Below the pieces are notes generated by a model. It worked only from the letters and a program-made list of their open reading frames with translations, was not told the origin of the DNA and did no database searches. Both the position numbers and the translations under genes were made by a program. A stretch of 64,000 nt of DNA from the NCBI GenBank assembly GCA_937926515.1, contig CALAZZ010000024.1:3489-67488 (forward strand), given 5' to 3'. Numbering within the stretch: the first letter of the stretch is position 1; every line of letters begins with the position of its first letter. Source of the stretch: an uncultured Bacteroidales bacterium. Its GTDB lineage: Bacteria; Bacteroidota; Bacteroidia; Bacteroidales; F082. Shown in pieces: positions 43,867 to 52,540 of this stretch.

Positions 43867-45192
43867 ATGAGAGTCTGGCGGTATATATTGTTATTTTGTC
43901 TGCTTATTCCAACTGGAGCAAAGTCAGACGGTAAACCCTTTGATAAAGTTAAATTTACATTTTCTGAGCGTTTTCGTATGGTTGGTTGGGACAATGCCAT
44001 TGACCTGAATAAAAACGGTGATATGAACCAGCATTTTACAAGGCACCGTACCTCGGCAGGCCTGGAGTGGGAGCCAAATCATTCATTAATCTTTCACCTC
44101 AAACTCACTCATGAATTCAGACATTATTTCACCCCCTCCACTGCTACATTTCATTGGAATGAGGTCTTCTTTGACCAACTCTATATCAGATACAGTTCAC
44201 AAGAATTCCTCCGTGGAAGCATCACATTTGGCCGGCAGAATATTTTTCTGGGAGAAGGTTTCGTGATTTGGGACGGACATCCTGTTGATGGAAGCCGTTC
44301 AGCTTATTTCAACGCCATTCGTTACGATCTGGATCTAAACGCAAAGCATAAAATCACAAGCTTTATTGCCTATCAACCAAAAGAGGACGAGCTGCTACCG
44401 GTTATCAATGGTAAAGATATCGATCCCGTTTTCCAGGGAGATCATTCATACCAGCTTATAGAGCAATCAGAAAAAGCAGTCGCCATGTATTATCAGGGCC
44501 GGCTGAAAGAATCAGAGATTGATCTCTATTACATCTTCAAATCCATAGCTGATGACGGCATACAATTGGTACCCAAATCGGACATACATACTTTCGGGAG
44601 TAGGTTCAGACTTCATTTTAACCCTCAGTTCAGCTTCACTGTGGAAGGGGCTTATCAAACCGGCAACATCGGTGAAGAAACCCGAACTGCCTATAGTGGA
44701 CACGCATACCTGACCCATTTTTACAAGGAATCAAAATTTGAGTTACCAAATGACATTTCTATAGGTGCTTTCCTCCTTAGCGGAGATAGGACCTCCACTG
44801 ATAAATATGAAGCGTGGGAACCATTATTTGCAAGATGGCCAAAGTGGAGCGAATCCTATATTTATACCAGCCTGAAAGAAAACCAAGGCCGTATCGCATA
44901 TTGGTCGAACATATTGGCACCAAATATTCAGGGTCGCTATCAGTTGGACAATAAGCTTTCGGTTAAATTAAGTTACTTCAAGCTTTTGGCTATGGAACAA
45001 ACTTTACAAACCGAATTCCTGAGCGGCAACGGCAAAGTTCGCGGGGATCTGATCACCGCCCAACTAAATTTTAAAATTAATAAACATCTTACAGGACATC
45101 TGTTGTATGAGATTTTTTACCCGGGTAATTTCTATTTTGATCTGGCTGATCCCTATCACTGGGCAAGGATTGAATTATTGTATGTCCTATAA
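43867..45192 (+). CDS. alginate-export-like outer-membrane porin
   Basis: From ATG 43867 the product is 441 residues; a TTG five codons upstream is also in frame but weaker. The signal peptide is RVWRYILLFCLLIPTGAKS. A long beta-barrel follows, with the Alginate_exp-type landmarks: FTFSERFRMVGWDN, the glycine-rich GRQNIFLGEGFVIWDGHPVD, and a C-terminal aromatic strand WARIELLYVL. Related proteins are outer-membrane channels for uronates, carbohydrates or other acidic solutes. The symporter gene is directly upstream, and the lipoprotein gene follows. Confidence 0.8.
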   Translation: MRVWRYILLFCLLIPTGAKSDGKPFDKVKFTFSERFRMVGWDNAIDLNKNGDMNQHFTRHRTSAGLEWEPNHSLIFHLKLTHEFRHYFTPSTATFHWNEVFFDQLYIRYSSQEFLRGSITFGRQNIFLGEGFVIWDGHPVDGSRSAYFNAIRYDLDLNAKHKITSFIAYQPKEDELLPVINGKDIDPVFQGDHSYQLIEQSEKAVAMYYQGRLKESEIDLYYIFKSIADDGIQLVPKSDIHTFGSRFRLHFNPQFSFTVEGAYQTGNIGEETRTAYSGHAYLTHFYKESKFELPNDISIGAFLLSGDRTSTDKYEAWEPLFARWPKWSESYIYTSLKENQGRIAYWSNILAPNIQGRYQLDNKLSVKLSYFKLLAMEQTLQTEFLSGNGKVRGDLITAQLNFKINKHLTGHLLYEIFYPGNFYFDLADPYHWARIELLYVL

Positions 45193-45257
45193 TGAAAATT
45201 TCATGTTATGCCCAAACTCATTTATGTCACACGCAAGATAAATACGATCTTTGTATC

Positions 45258-45710
45258 ATGAAGCATCTGATCATCATACTCACATGTGTTGTGGCTTTGA
45301 CATCCTGTAAAAAGGATACGGAAGAATGGGTGTGGTGTGCCGATTGCACATTGAATGACATCGTTGGTGATTACCATGGTATGGGACAGTATGTGCATAA
45401 CGATAATGAGATTTATGAAGAAGGACTGGAAGCATACCTTCAAATTACCGGTACATCAACCAATGGGATCAGGGTATTGACAGGTATTGTGAACCGTTTC
45501 AATATGAATATTACCGGAACTTACAGCGACACCTATTACATTAACCTGGGATCAGAAACCCAGAACTTATCCGCTACCATTTTGCGTTATCAGGATCAAT
45601 TAAGAATTCAGTTATCAGCCAAGATTATGGTCTACGATAATAAAACCGAAAGCTATATCACTAGAGAATATATTGATATTGATATGTATAAGAGGTCAGA
45701 TGATGACTAA
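45258..45710 (+). CDS. hypothetical lipoprotein
   Basis: The ATG at 45258 gives 150 residues starting with a lipoprotein signal (KHLIIILTCVVALTSC). The mature part is beta-rich (YLQITGTSTNGIRVLTGIVN, TGTYSDTYYINLGS) with a C-x-x-C pair in WCADCTLND shortly after the lipobox. I recognise no family; it resembles the small lipocalin-like or META-like beta-barrel lipoproteins of Bacteroidota. It follows the porin after 65 nt and ends 4 nt inside the convergent ROK gene. Confidence 0.7.
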   Translation: MKHLIIILTCVVALTSCKKDTEEWVWCADCTLNDIVGDYHGMGQYVHNDNEIYEEGLEAYLQITGTSTNGIRVLTGIVNRFNMNITGTYSDTYYINLGSETQNLSATILRYQDQLRIQLSAKIMVYDNKTESYITREYIDIDMYKRSDDD

Positions 45711-46807
45711 GAATCAAGCTTCTGCAGGGCATAGGCATAGGCCCCCACTGCAACAGCCGATGATGTTCCTAATTTACTTACTCCTACACCCATCTTTTTT
45801 TCAGGATCAAACCACACTTCATTAATGGTAAAGGGCACTTTGACCAATTTTCCGGTTTTAGATATAAATGACTGAATACCAGAGCTGCTTTCCAGGTTAT
45901 ATGCTTTGATCTCCATTCGGTCCACATGCTGTCCCTGCAAATCGCGAAAGCTTTGATTCATATAATTTACCAGCATGTCGAGGAAGACAGGATAGGCACC
46001 TGAAAGGCCGCCGCCGATTACCACCAATCCATCAATCAATGTTGAAGCATTGGCGATGGCATCAGCAGCAACATGCGCGAGCTCATCCCATGCTTTGATC
46101 GCTGCATCCCTATTGCCCGGATGCTTTCCACTAGCTATTTTGTAAATAAGCTGAGCCTCAGGACAGTCTTTAGTCTTAAGACCGGCCTCACGCGCATAAA
46201 CGCGCTTCACACCTCTTATTGACACACTATCTTCAACGCTGGTTTCGGGATAAAGCACGTTTCGCATTCTATTAATCTCACCCGAAGCTGAATTATCCCC
46301 CTGCAATAATTCACCATTGATGACGATACCTCCACCAAATCCTGTTCCCAGGGTTACCCCCAATAAATTGCGGTATTGTTTTGGGTTATTGCTTTCTTTA
46401 AGCAGGTTATTTGCATGTGGTAATAAACCACTTATGGCCTCCCCGTAAGCAAACAGATCACCATCGTTATTGATAAAAACCGGCACCTGGAACATTTCCT
46501 CCAGCAAAGCTTTAAGAGGGATTCCTCCCCTACAGTGCGGTAGATTTTCAAGATCACCAATAATACCATTTTCATAATCAGCGGGTCCGGGAAAGCAAAA
46601 ACTTATGGCGTCAGGTTTAGTTTTACTTAGTTGAGCAACTTGTTTGAATCCGTCTATCAATTTATTTAGTATTTCATCCAGGTTCTCACTGGCGGCCGGT
46701 ATTCTGATTGGCTCAATAATTTCCTTATAATCCTTCACTGCTGAATACTTAAATCCGGTGCCACCACCATCCATTATAAAAATGATCTTGTCGGTTGTCT
46801 GTGTCAT
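45707..46807 (-). CDS. ROK-family sugar kinase
   Basis: The 366-residue protein has the actin-like ATPase fold: phosphate-1 loop FIMDGGGTGFKYSAVK, adenosine region VTLGTGFGGGIVINGELLQG, and the sugar-contact FINNDGDLFAYGEA. It is likely to phosphorylate a hexose or an amino-sugar. The ROK cysteine zinc motif CxCGxxGC is absent after GEINRM, so zinc structuring is missing and the protein sits outside classical glucokinases. Its place opposite the symporter/porin pair makes a shared sugar pathway attractive but unproven. Confidence 0.82.
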   Translation of the reverse strand: MTQTTDKIIFIMDGGGTGFKYSAVKDYKEIIEPIRIPAASENLDEILNKLIDGFKQVAQLSKTKPDAISFCFPGPADYENGIIGDLENLPHCRGGIPLKALLEEMFQVPVFINNDGDLFAYGEAISGLLPHANNLLKESNNPKQYRNLLGVTLGTGFGGGIVINGELLQGDNSASGEINRMRNVLYPETSVEDSVSIRGVKRVYAREAGLKTKDCPEAQLIYKIASGKHPGNRDAAIKAWDELAHVAADAIANASTLIDGLVVIGGGLSGAYPVFLDMLVNYMNQSFRDLQGQHVDRMEIKAYNLESSSGIQSFISKTGKLVKVPFTINEVWFDPEKKMGVGVSKLGTSSAVAVGAYAYALQKLDS

Positions 46808-46899
46808 AAGCAGATATTTAAAATGATAAATTTAGTATTATTTGATCATATTTTGAACGGAAACTCTGCAATGGCAGCAGATAATTGCAAGTCTTGGCA

Positions 46900-47733
46900 T
46901 CAGAATCCGGCAAGCTGCCATCCTTTGCCTGTAAACCTCATCGCCTCCGCATAACCCGCTTTTTTAACAGCCTCGTAAGCTTCAGGAAACAGCATTTTCA
47001 GTTCTTCTGGTCGATGTGCATCAGAGCTGATGATGATGGGTATGGAAAGCTTATGCATCTCCTTTAGCACCCAGGTTGAAGGGAACAAGCTATCACAGCG
47101 TCTTTTATATATTCCACGTGTGTTCACTTCTGCAATCAGACCCCTTTCGCTAATAAGTGTTAAGGTCTCCATCACAAGGTTTCTATACCAATTTTCATCC
47201 TCAGTGAAATAACGATTTTGATTATGCATTTTGATTTTGTCCAGATGCCCAACCACATCCATCTGCTGGCTATCGATCATGCGATTCGTTTGTTCGTAAA
47301 AGGCTTTTACCCCAAGCTGAATATTGTTATCATAAAACATTTGCAAACCTTCATCGTAGATTTCCCTGTTCGGGCCATCAGTAAACCACAGATCCTTTGC
47401 ATCACCTTTACCCACCAAATGTACCGACCCGATCACATAATCCAGGTTCCCCATGTCTTTTAGACTGCTGAAATTTGTTGACATTCCCGGGATATAATCA
47501 ATTTCAAGGCCGAGATAAATGTCAATTTGGTTTTTATACCTTTCTTTCAGAGTTCTGATCTCGTTACAATAATCCTGATAATCATTCGCTTTGATCGAAA
47601 AAGGATTGTCGAACGGCAAAGGTGAATGATCAGAAAACCCAAGTGTTTTCATCCCCATCCGAATGGCCTCATTGACATAGTCAATGGGTGGTTTTAGTCC
47701 ATCTGAATAATGAGTATGTGTATGTAAATTCAT
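46900..47733 (-). CDS. PHP-domain histidinol-phosphatase-type phosphoesterase
   Basis: The 277 residues begin with the metal-binding NLHTHTHYSDG (2-12), continue with GLEIDYIPG (glutamate ligand region), the DVVGHLDKIKMHN histidine/aspartate, and IIISSDAHRPEEL (final Asp-His). This is the complete PHP trinuclear metal centre of HisK-type histidinol-phosphatases. No other his gene is near, so a different phosphomonoester substrate is possible. It is followed at some distance by the U32 gene on the same strand. Confidence 0.87.
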   Translation of the reverse strand: MNLHTHTHYSDGLKPPIDYVNEAIRMGMKTLGFSDHSPLPFDNPFSIKANDYQDYCNEIRTLKERYKNQIDIYLGLEIDYIPGMSTNFSSLKDMGNLDYVIGSVHLVGKGDAKDLWFTDGPNREIYDEGLQMFYDNNIQLGVKAFYEQTNRMIDSQQMDVVGHLDKIKMHNQNRYFTEDENWYRNLVMETLTLISERGLIAEVNTRGIYKRRCDSLFPSTWVLKEMHKLSIPIIISSDAHRPEELKMLFPEAYEAVKKAGYAEAMRFTGKGWQLAGF

Positions 47734-47808
47734 TAATTGATTTTAAATTTTGCTTATGAAATCGCCCTAAAACAATATACATGAGGAGCATTGATGGCAG
47801 TCAAACTA

Positions 47809-49059
47809 TTAAACCAATACATTGGCAGTATTTTCAACCAGTTTATACACCTTATCTCCACGCCGCAAGAGTGATTTAACGGGAATCGAACAATGATCAC
47901 CTTTTACCGTTTCATTCACAGGCTTAAGATCAACACGTATCTCAGCAATTACATCTTCGTAAACCCCCGTTGTAGGCCCGGTTATCAGTATCTGGTCACC
48001 CAACTTGAGTGATTGGGTTTCCATCTTGACCTCCGCAACATTTATTTTGCTGAAGAAATTGTTGATTTTACCTACATATATTTTCTTCTGTGTTGCTTGC
48101 GAACCGTACTGGCCGGTCCATTCGCCCAGTTTACGTCCCAGGTAATACCCATCCCAAAACCCCCTGTTATATACTTTCTTCAATCGGTTGTTAAATTCTT
48201 CAACAAGCTCGGGTGAATAAGTACCATCCTGCACAGCTGCAACAGCCTCATGATATACCTTTGTGACCACTTTTACATATTCAGGCGAACGACCGCGGCC
48301 TTCTATTTTAAGAACTTCAACACCTGCATCGAGTATTTTATCAAGAAATGCAATGGTATTCAGATCCTTAGGCGACATAATATATTCATTGTCAACCTCA
48401 ATTTCGATCTCACTATCTTTGTCTTTGACGTTATAGGCACGGCGGCAGACCTGCATGCATGCTCCCCGATTCGCAGAAGAATTAAGAAGGTCGAGGCTGA
48501 GATAACATTTGCCTGAAACAGCCATGCAAAGGGCACCATGTATAAAAATTTCAATACGAACGAGATCACCTGAAGTCCCTTTGATCTGCTGTTCCCGTAT
48601 GGAGCTGGTTATGGCTGCAACCTGATCGAGGTTCAATTCGCGTGCAGTTACCATCACATCGGCATACTGTGCATAATACCTGACTGCTTCTATATTGGTA
48701 ATATTGGTCTGGGTTGACATATGTACTTCAACATCCTGTTTTCTCGCATACTGTATTACCGCCTGATCAGAAGCGATAACAGCTGATATTCCATTTGCCT
48801 TAACAGCATCAACCAGCTTTCGCATCTCATCAAGCTCCTCATCGTATACCACAGTATTGATGGTGACATAACTTCTTATACTGTTTTCATGGCATATCCT
48901 GGCGATCTGTTTCAGATCACTGATGGTAAAATTCTGCGAAGATCTGGATCGCATATTGAGTTTGCCGACTCCAAAATATACTGAGCCTGCTCCTCCCTGT
49001 ATCGCAGCCATAAGGGATTCATACGAACCCACCGGCGCCATGATCTCAATCTTTTTCAT
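47809..49059 (-). CDS. peptidase U32 family protein (TrhP/RlhA-like RNA hydroxylation type)
   Basis: The 416-residue protein has the U32 TIM-barrel start (EIMAPVGSYESLMAAIQGGA) and the four-cysteine set C178, C185, C201 and C205 in the CMAVSGKC...GACMQVCRR region. In the characterised relatives TrhP (tRNA U34) and RlhA (23S rRNA) these cysteines are needed for prephenate-dependent RNA hydroxylation. The C-terminal domain (VEMKTQSLKLGDQILITGP) is the extra beta-barrel of that subgroup. The old peptidase name is probably misleading. Confidence 0.87.
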   Translation of the reverse strand: MKKIEIMAPVGSYESLMAAIQGGAGSVYFGVGKLNMRSRSSQNFTISDLKQIARICHENSIRSYVTINTVVYDEELDEMRKLVDAVKANGISAVIASDQAVIQYARKQDVEVHMSTQTNITNIEAVRYYAQYADVMVTARELNLDQVAAITSSIREQQIKGTSGDLVRIEIFIHGALCMAVSGKCYLSLDLLNSSANRGACMQVCRRAYNVKDKDSEIEIEVDNEYIMSPKDLNTIAFLDKILDAGVEVLKIEGRGRSPEYVKVVTKVYHEAVAAVQDGTYSPELVEEFNNRLKKVYNRGFWDGYYLGRKLGEWTGQYGSQATQKKIYVGKINNFFSKINVAEVKMETQSLKLGDQILITGPTTGVYEDVIAEIRVDLKPVNETVKGDHCSIPVKSLLRRGDKVYKLVENTANVLV

Positions 49060-49174
49060 CAGGCAAAATTAATCATTTCAAATCTGCACATAGGGCAACA
49101 ATAAAGTGTAAATTAACAAAAAGCCAACCTGACAAGAGGCTGGCTTTAGATATAACCAATTTTCAATCACTAAT

Positions 49175-51892
49175 CTATCCACATTTCGAATAGCCACATG
49201 CAGTGCAGGTAAGACAGCCATCCTGATATACCAAATTATCCTTATCGCCACATTCGGGGCATAATTTCCCATTTGCCTTTGTCCCATCACGTATAAAACG
49301 CTTTAGTGCACGCACCACACCATTCTTCCATGTGTTGATCGTATCTTCATCAAGCGTAAGATTCTGCACCAAATCAATCGCATACGGCAGTGGCATTCCA
49401 TGTCTTAAAATACCTGAGATGAGCTTGGCATAATTCCAGTATTCTTTATCAAATGAACGTGACAGTCCTTCAATGGTAACCTTGTAGCCTTGTTTGTCTT
49501 CAAACTGGAAGTCGTAACGGGTCTTTTCGTTTGGTTTCTTTTCGCGAATTACCCATCCTGTTTCGACCCAGGGAGGTAAAAAGAAATCTTCTGCTTTACC
49601 GGTGAAAATTTCATAGGGTTTATCATATAACTTTCCAACTACAGCCACCCACTTTTCATAGTTATTCTGGAAACGGACCACATCAGCTTCCAGAACCTTT
49701 GGCCTTGGAGGTGCTGTGGTTTCTTTGAATTCTTCGCTTCGGGCGGCTTCGCTTTTCTTTTCATCGGCACTCACAAGCACACCTGAACGTGAGCCATCGC
49801 GATAGATGGTCATCCCTTTGCAACCACTTTCCCAGGCTGTACGGTAAATATTACTCACTGTATCCACAGGTATATCAGCAGGTACATTAACGGTCACACT
49901 GATTGAGTGGTCAACCCACTTCTGAATGTTTCCCTGCATCTTCACTTTGCTCAACCAATCAATATCATTGGAAGTGGCTTTGTAATAAGGGGATTGCTTA
50001 ATGATCTCCTGCAATTTTTCATCATCATATGCCTTTACTTCCTTCACATCATAGCCATGGGTTCCCAGCCAGGTTTCAAATTTGGGGTGAAACACATTGT
50101 ATTCTTCCCAGGTGTCGCCTACCTCATCGGTAAAATGCACTGTGGCATTTTTATCGTTTGGGTTAACTTTACGTCGCCTCTTATAGGCTACAAGAAATAC
50201 AGGCTCAATCCCGGAAGTGGTTTGAGTGCAAATACTCACGCTTCCGGTGGGTGCAATCGTAAGCATGGCAATATTGCGGCGTCCCACTTTTGTCATTTTC
50301 TCATAGAGGCGGGGTGCATTTTCTTTGATCCGGCTAATGAACGGATTGTTTTTTTCCTTTTCGGCATCAAATACCGTGAATGTTCCTCTTTCTTCTGCAA
50401 GATCCACAGAAGACCTGTATACCTCAAGCGCAAGCAGCTTATGAACTTCTGTTGAGAAACTAATGGCTTCCTCTGATCCATAACGCAATCCCAGCGCTGC
50501 CAGCATATCTCCCTCGGCAGTTATGCCGATACCGGTACGTCTACCTTCTAAGGCTTTCTTTTTTATGTTCTGCCACAAACGCAATTCCACTCCTTTAACC
50601 TCTTGTGTTTCCGGATCATTCTCTATCTTTTTGATAATGGCATCCACTTTTTCAATTTCAAGATCGATGATATCATCCATCATTCGTTGTGCCAGCCTTG
50701 CATGTTGGGTAAAGAGTTCAACATTAAAATTTGCTTCAGCTGTAAAGGGTTTATCAACATAGCTGTATAAGTTGATTGCAAGCAACCTGCAACTGTCGTA
50801 TGCACAAAGTGGTATTTCTCCACATGGGTTGGTTGAGAGCGTCTTGAACCCCAAGTCAGCATAACAATCAGGAATGGATTCGTTGATGATGGTATCCCAA
50901 AACAACACACCAGGCTCAGCTGAGCGCCAGGCATTTTGAATAATCTTGTCCCATAAGGCTTTTGCATCTATCTCCTGAACAAACCATGGGTTGTCGGATT
51001 CAACCGGATATTGTTGCACAAAAGGTTTTTCCTCAACAACTGCACGCATGAATTCGTCCGAAACACGCACACTTACATTGGCACCCGTAACTTTTCCCAA
51101 TTCAAGCTTGGCATCAATAAATTTCTCTGCATCCGGATGTTTTATGCTTATACTTAGCATAAGTGCTCCTCTCCTGCCATCCTGGGCTACCTCCCGAGTT
51201 GAATTTGAATAGCGCTCCATGAAGGGTACTACGCCTGTTGATGTGAGAGCACTATTTTTAACAGGACTTCCCGTAGGCCTAATATGCGAAAGATCATGTC
51301 CAACTCCACCTCTACGTTTCATCAATTGTACTTGTTCCTGATCAATTTTCATAATACCCCCATATGAGTCAGATGGTCCTTGATTTCCAATAACAAAACA
51401 ATTCGAAAGTGAGGATACCTGAAAGTTATTACCTATTCCGGCCATAGGACTTCCCTGTGGAATGATATATTTGAATTTACTCAGGACGTTATAAATTTCC
51501 TGTTCGCTAACAGGGTTGGGGTAATTTTTCTCGATGCGGTGTATTTCCGAAGCGATACGCCTGTGCATATCATCTGGTGTTCGCTCAAATAAATTTCCTT
51601 GGCTATCTTTCAGAGCATACTTATTCATCCATACATTGGCAGCCAAAGTATCCCCTTCAAAATAGGCTGTTGAAGCGGCCAAAACTTCTTCGTGTGAATA
51701 GGTTGTTAAGTTATGCCCGTCCTGTTCCATTTCTTCTGACTTACCTTCCTGATCGGGCATGTTATTATCTGCTGTATCCGCTTGAACAGCAATTTCATTC
51801 TGTACCCTATAGGCTGATATTTTATCATAAAAGCCCGTATCTTTCTCTTGTTTTACGGCAATTTCATCGCTTTCAAACAGGCTGTTCTCCAT
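49175..51892 (-). CDS. nrdJ: adenosylcobalamin-dependent (class II) ribonucleotide reductase
   Basis: This 905-residue enzyme makes deoxyribonucleotides without oxygen using B12. The catalytic core shows SLSNCFVIGNQGPSDSYGG, LSTNPCGEIPLCAYDSC (active-site cysteine) and SVSICTQTTSGIEPVF. An N-terminal extension of about 90 residues precedes YALKDSQGNLFERTPDDM. The C-terminus ends in a zinc-ribbon, CPECGDKDNLVYQDG and then CLTCTACGYSKCG, which carries the redox cysteines that re-reduce the active site. No class I or III enzyme is in the window. It implies a need for cobalamin. Confidence 0.95.
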   Translation of the reverse strand: MENSLFESDEIAVKQEKDTGFYDKISAYRVQNEIAVQADTADNNMPDQEGKSEEMEQDGHNLTTYSHEEVLAASTAYFEGDTLAANVWMNKYALKDSQGNLFERTPDDMHRRIASEIHRIEKNYPNPVSEQEIYNVLSKFKYIIPQGSPMAGIGNNFQVSSLSNCFVIGNQGPSDSYGGIMKIDQEQVQLMKRRGGVGHDLSHIRPTGSPVKNSALTSTGVVPFMERYSNSTREVAQDGRRGALMLSISIKHPDAEKFIDAKLELGKVTGANVSVRVSDEFMRAVVEEKPFVQQYPVESDNPWFVQEIDAKALWDKIIQNAWRSAEPGVLFWDTIINESIPDCYADLGFKTLSTNPCGEIPLCAYDSCRLLAINLYSYVDKPFTAEANFNVELFTQHARLAQRMMDDIIDLEIEKVDAIIKKIENDPETQEVKGVELRLWQNIKKKALEGRRTGIGITAEGDMLAALGLRYGSEEAISFSTEVHKLLALEVYRSSVDLAEERGTFTVFDAEKEKNNPFISRIKENAPRLYEKMTKVGRRNIAMLTIAPTGSVSICTQTTSGIEPVFLVAYKRRRKVNPNDKNATVHFTDEVGDTWEEYNVFHPKFETWLGTHGYDVKEVKAYDDEKLQEIIKQSPYYKATSNDIDWLSKVKMQGNIQKWVDHSISVTVNVPADIPVDTVSNIYRTAWESGCKGMTIYRDGSRSGVLVSADEKKSEAARSEEFKETTAPPRPKVLEADVVRFQNNYEKWVAVVGKLYDKPYEIFTGKAEDFFLPPWVETGWVIREKKPNEKTRYDFQFEDKQGYKVTIEGLSRSFDKEYWNYAKLISGILRHGMPLPYAIDLVQNLTLDEDTINTWKNGVVRALKRFIRDGTKANGKLCPECGDKDNLVYQDGCLTCTACGYSKCG

Positions 51893-52159
51893 AGCAAAAA
51901 ATATTATTTCGGTTAATTGGTCTTAAGTTAACACGTTGTTTTTCAGTAGATACCAGTTTTACTGGTTGTTGGGTGAAATGTCATGCAATATACAATACAA
52001 TTCACGTCTGATCAGGTTGAATTTTTCAACGAATACCTGTTGATAAATCATGAAAGCAAATTCCAGATTGCGTTTGCGGTGATCCTGTTGGTAGCCAATT
52101 TTTTTTTATTTCATTTAAAGTCAAATTTGGCATGTAATTTATGGCTACATATATTGGAC

Positions 52160-52540
52160 TCAGGATTTTATTAGCAATAGCCTGATAGCTATTGCGATAA
52201 GCACCAAGGCAAAAATTTTTCGTAAAACATCTACAGGAATGATGATCGCAAACTTTGACCCGAGGTAGCCCCCTATAAAAAAAGCACCGGCAATAATGAA
52301 AGCATAATTTAAGTTTAATGCGCCTGCCTTATAATAATTAAATGCGGCAAGTAATCCTATCGGAGGTAACATGATGGCCAGGCTTGTACCTTGAGCTGTA
52401 TGTTGATCAAGGTTAAGAATAAAAATCAAGGCCGGGATAATGATAATGGCACCACCAATCCCAATCAAACCACTGAAAACACCAGCAACGAGACCTATTA
52501 AAACCAAAATAACAAGGGTAGTTACTGTAATATGCTCCAT
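52160..52540 (-). CDS. half-size TauE/SafE family membrane protein
   Basis: The 126 residues hold four helices. VFSGLIGIGGAIIIIPALIF is the TauE/SafE glycine signature, which in full-length members occurs twice. At half the usual length (about 250) it probably works as a homodimer and moves a small anion such as sulfite or sulfoacetate. The ATG overlaps the stop of the preceding gene in a TAATG junction, so translation is coupled to the large barrel protein. I looked for a second half downstream and found none. Confidence 0.82.
   Translation of the reverse strand: MEHITVTTLVILVLIGLVAGVFSGLIGIGGAIIIIPALIFILNLDQHTAQGTSLAIMLPPIGLLAAFNYYKAGALNLNYAFIIAGAFFIGGYLGSKFAIIIPVDVLRKIFALVLIAIAIRLLLIKS

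Noticed and set aside
51983..52174. 63-codon plus-strand frame in the spacer between nrdJ and the TauE-like gene
   Set aside because: It overlaps the end of the TauE gene, shows no family resemblance, and one hydrophobic stretch is not enough to call a gene.
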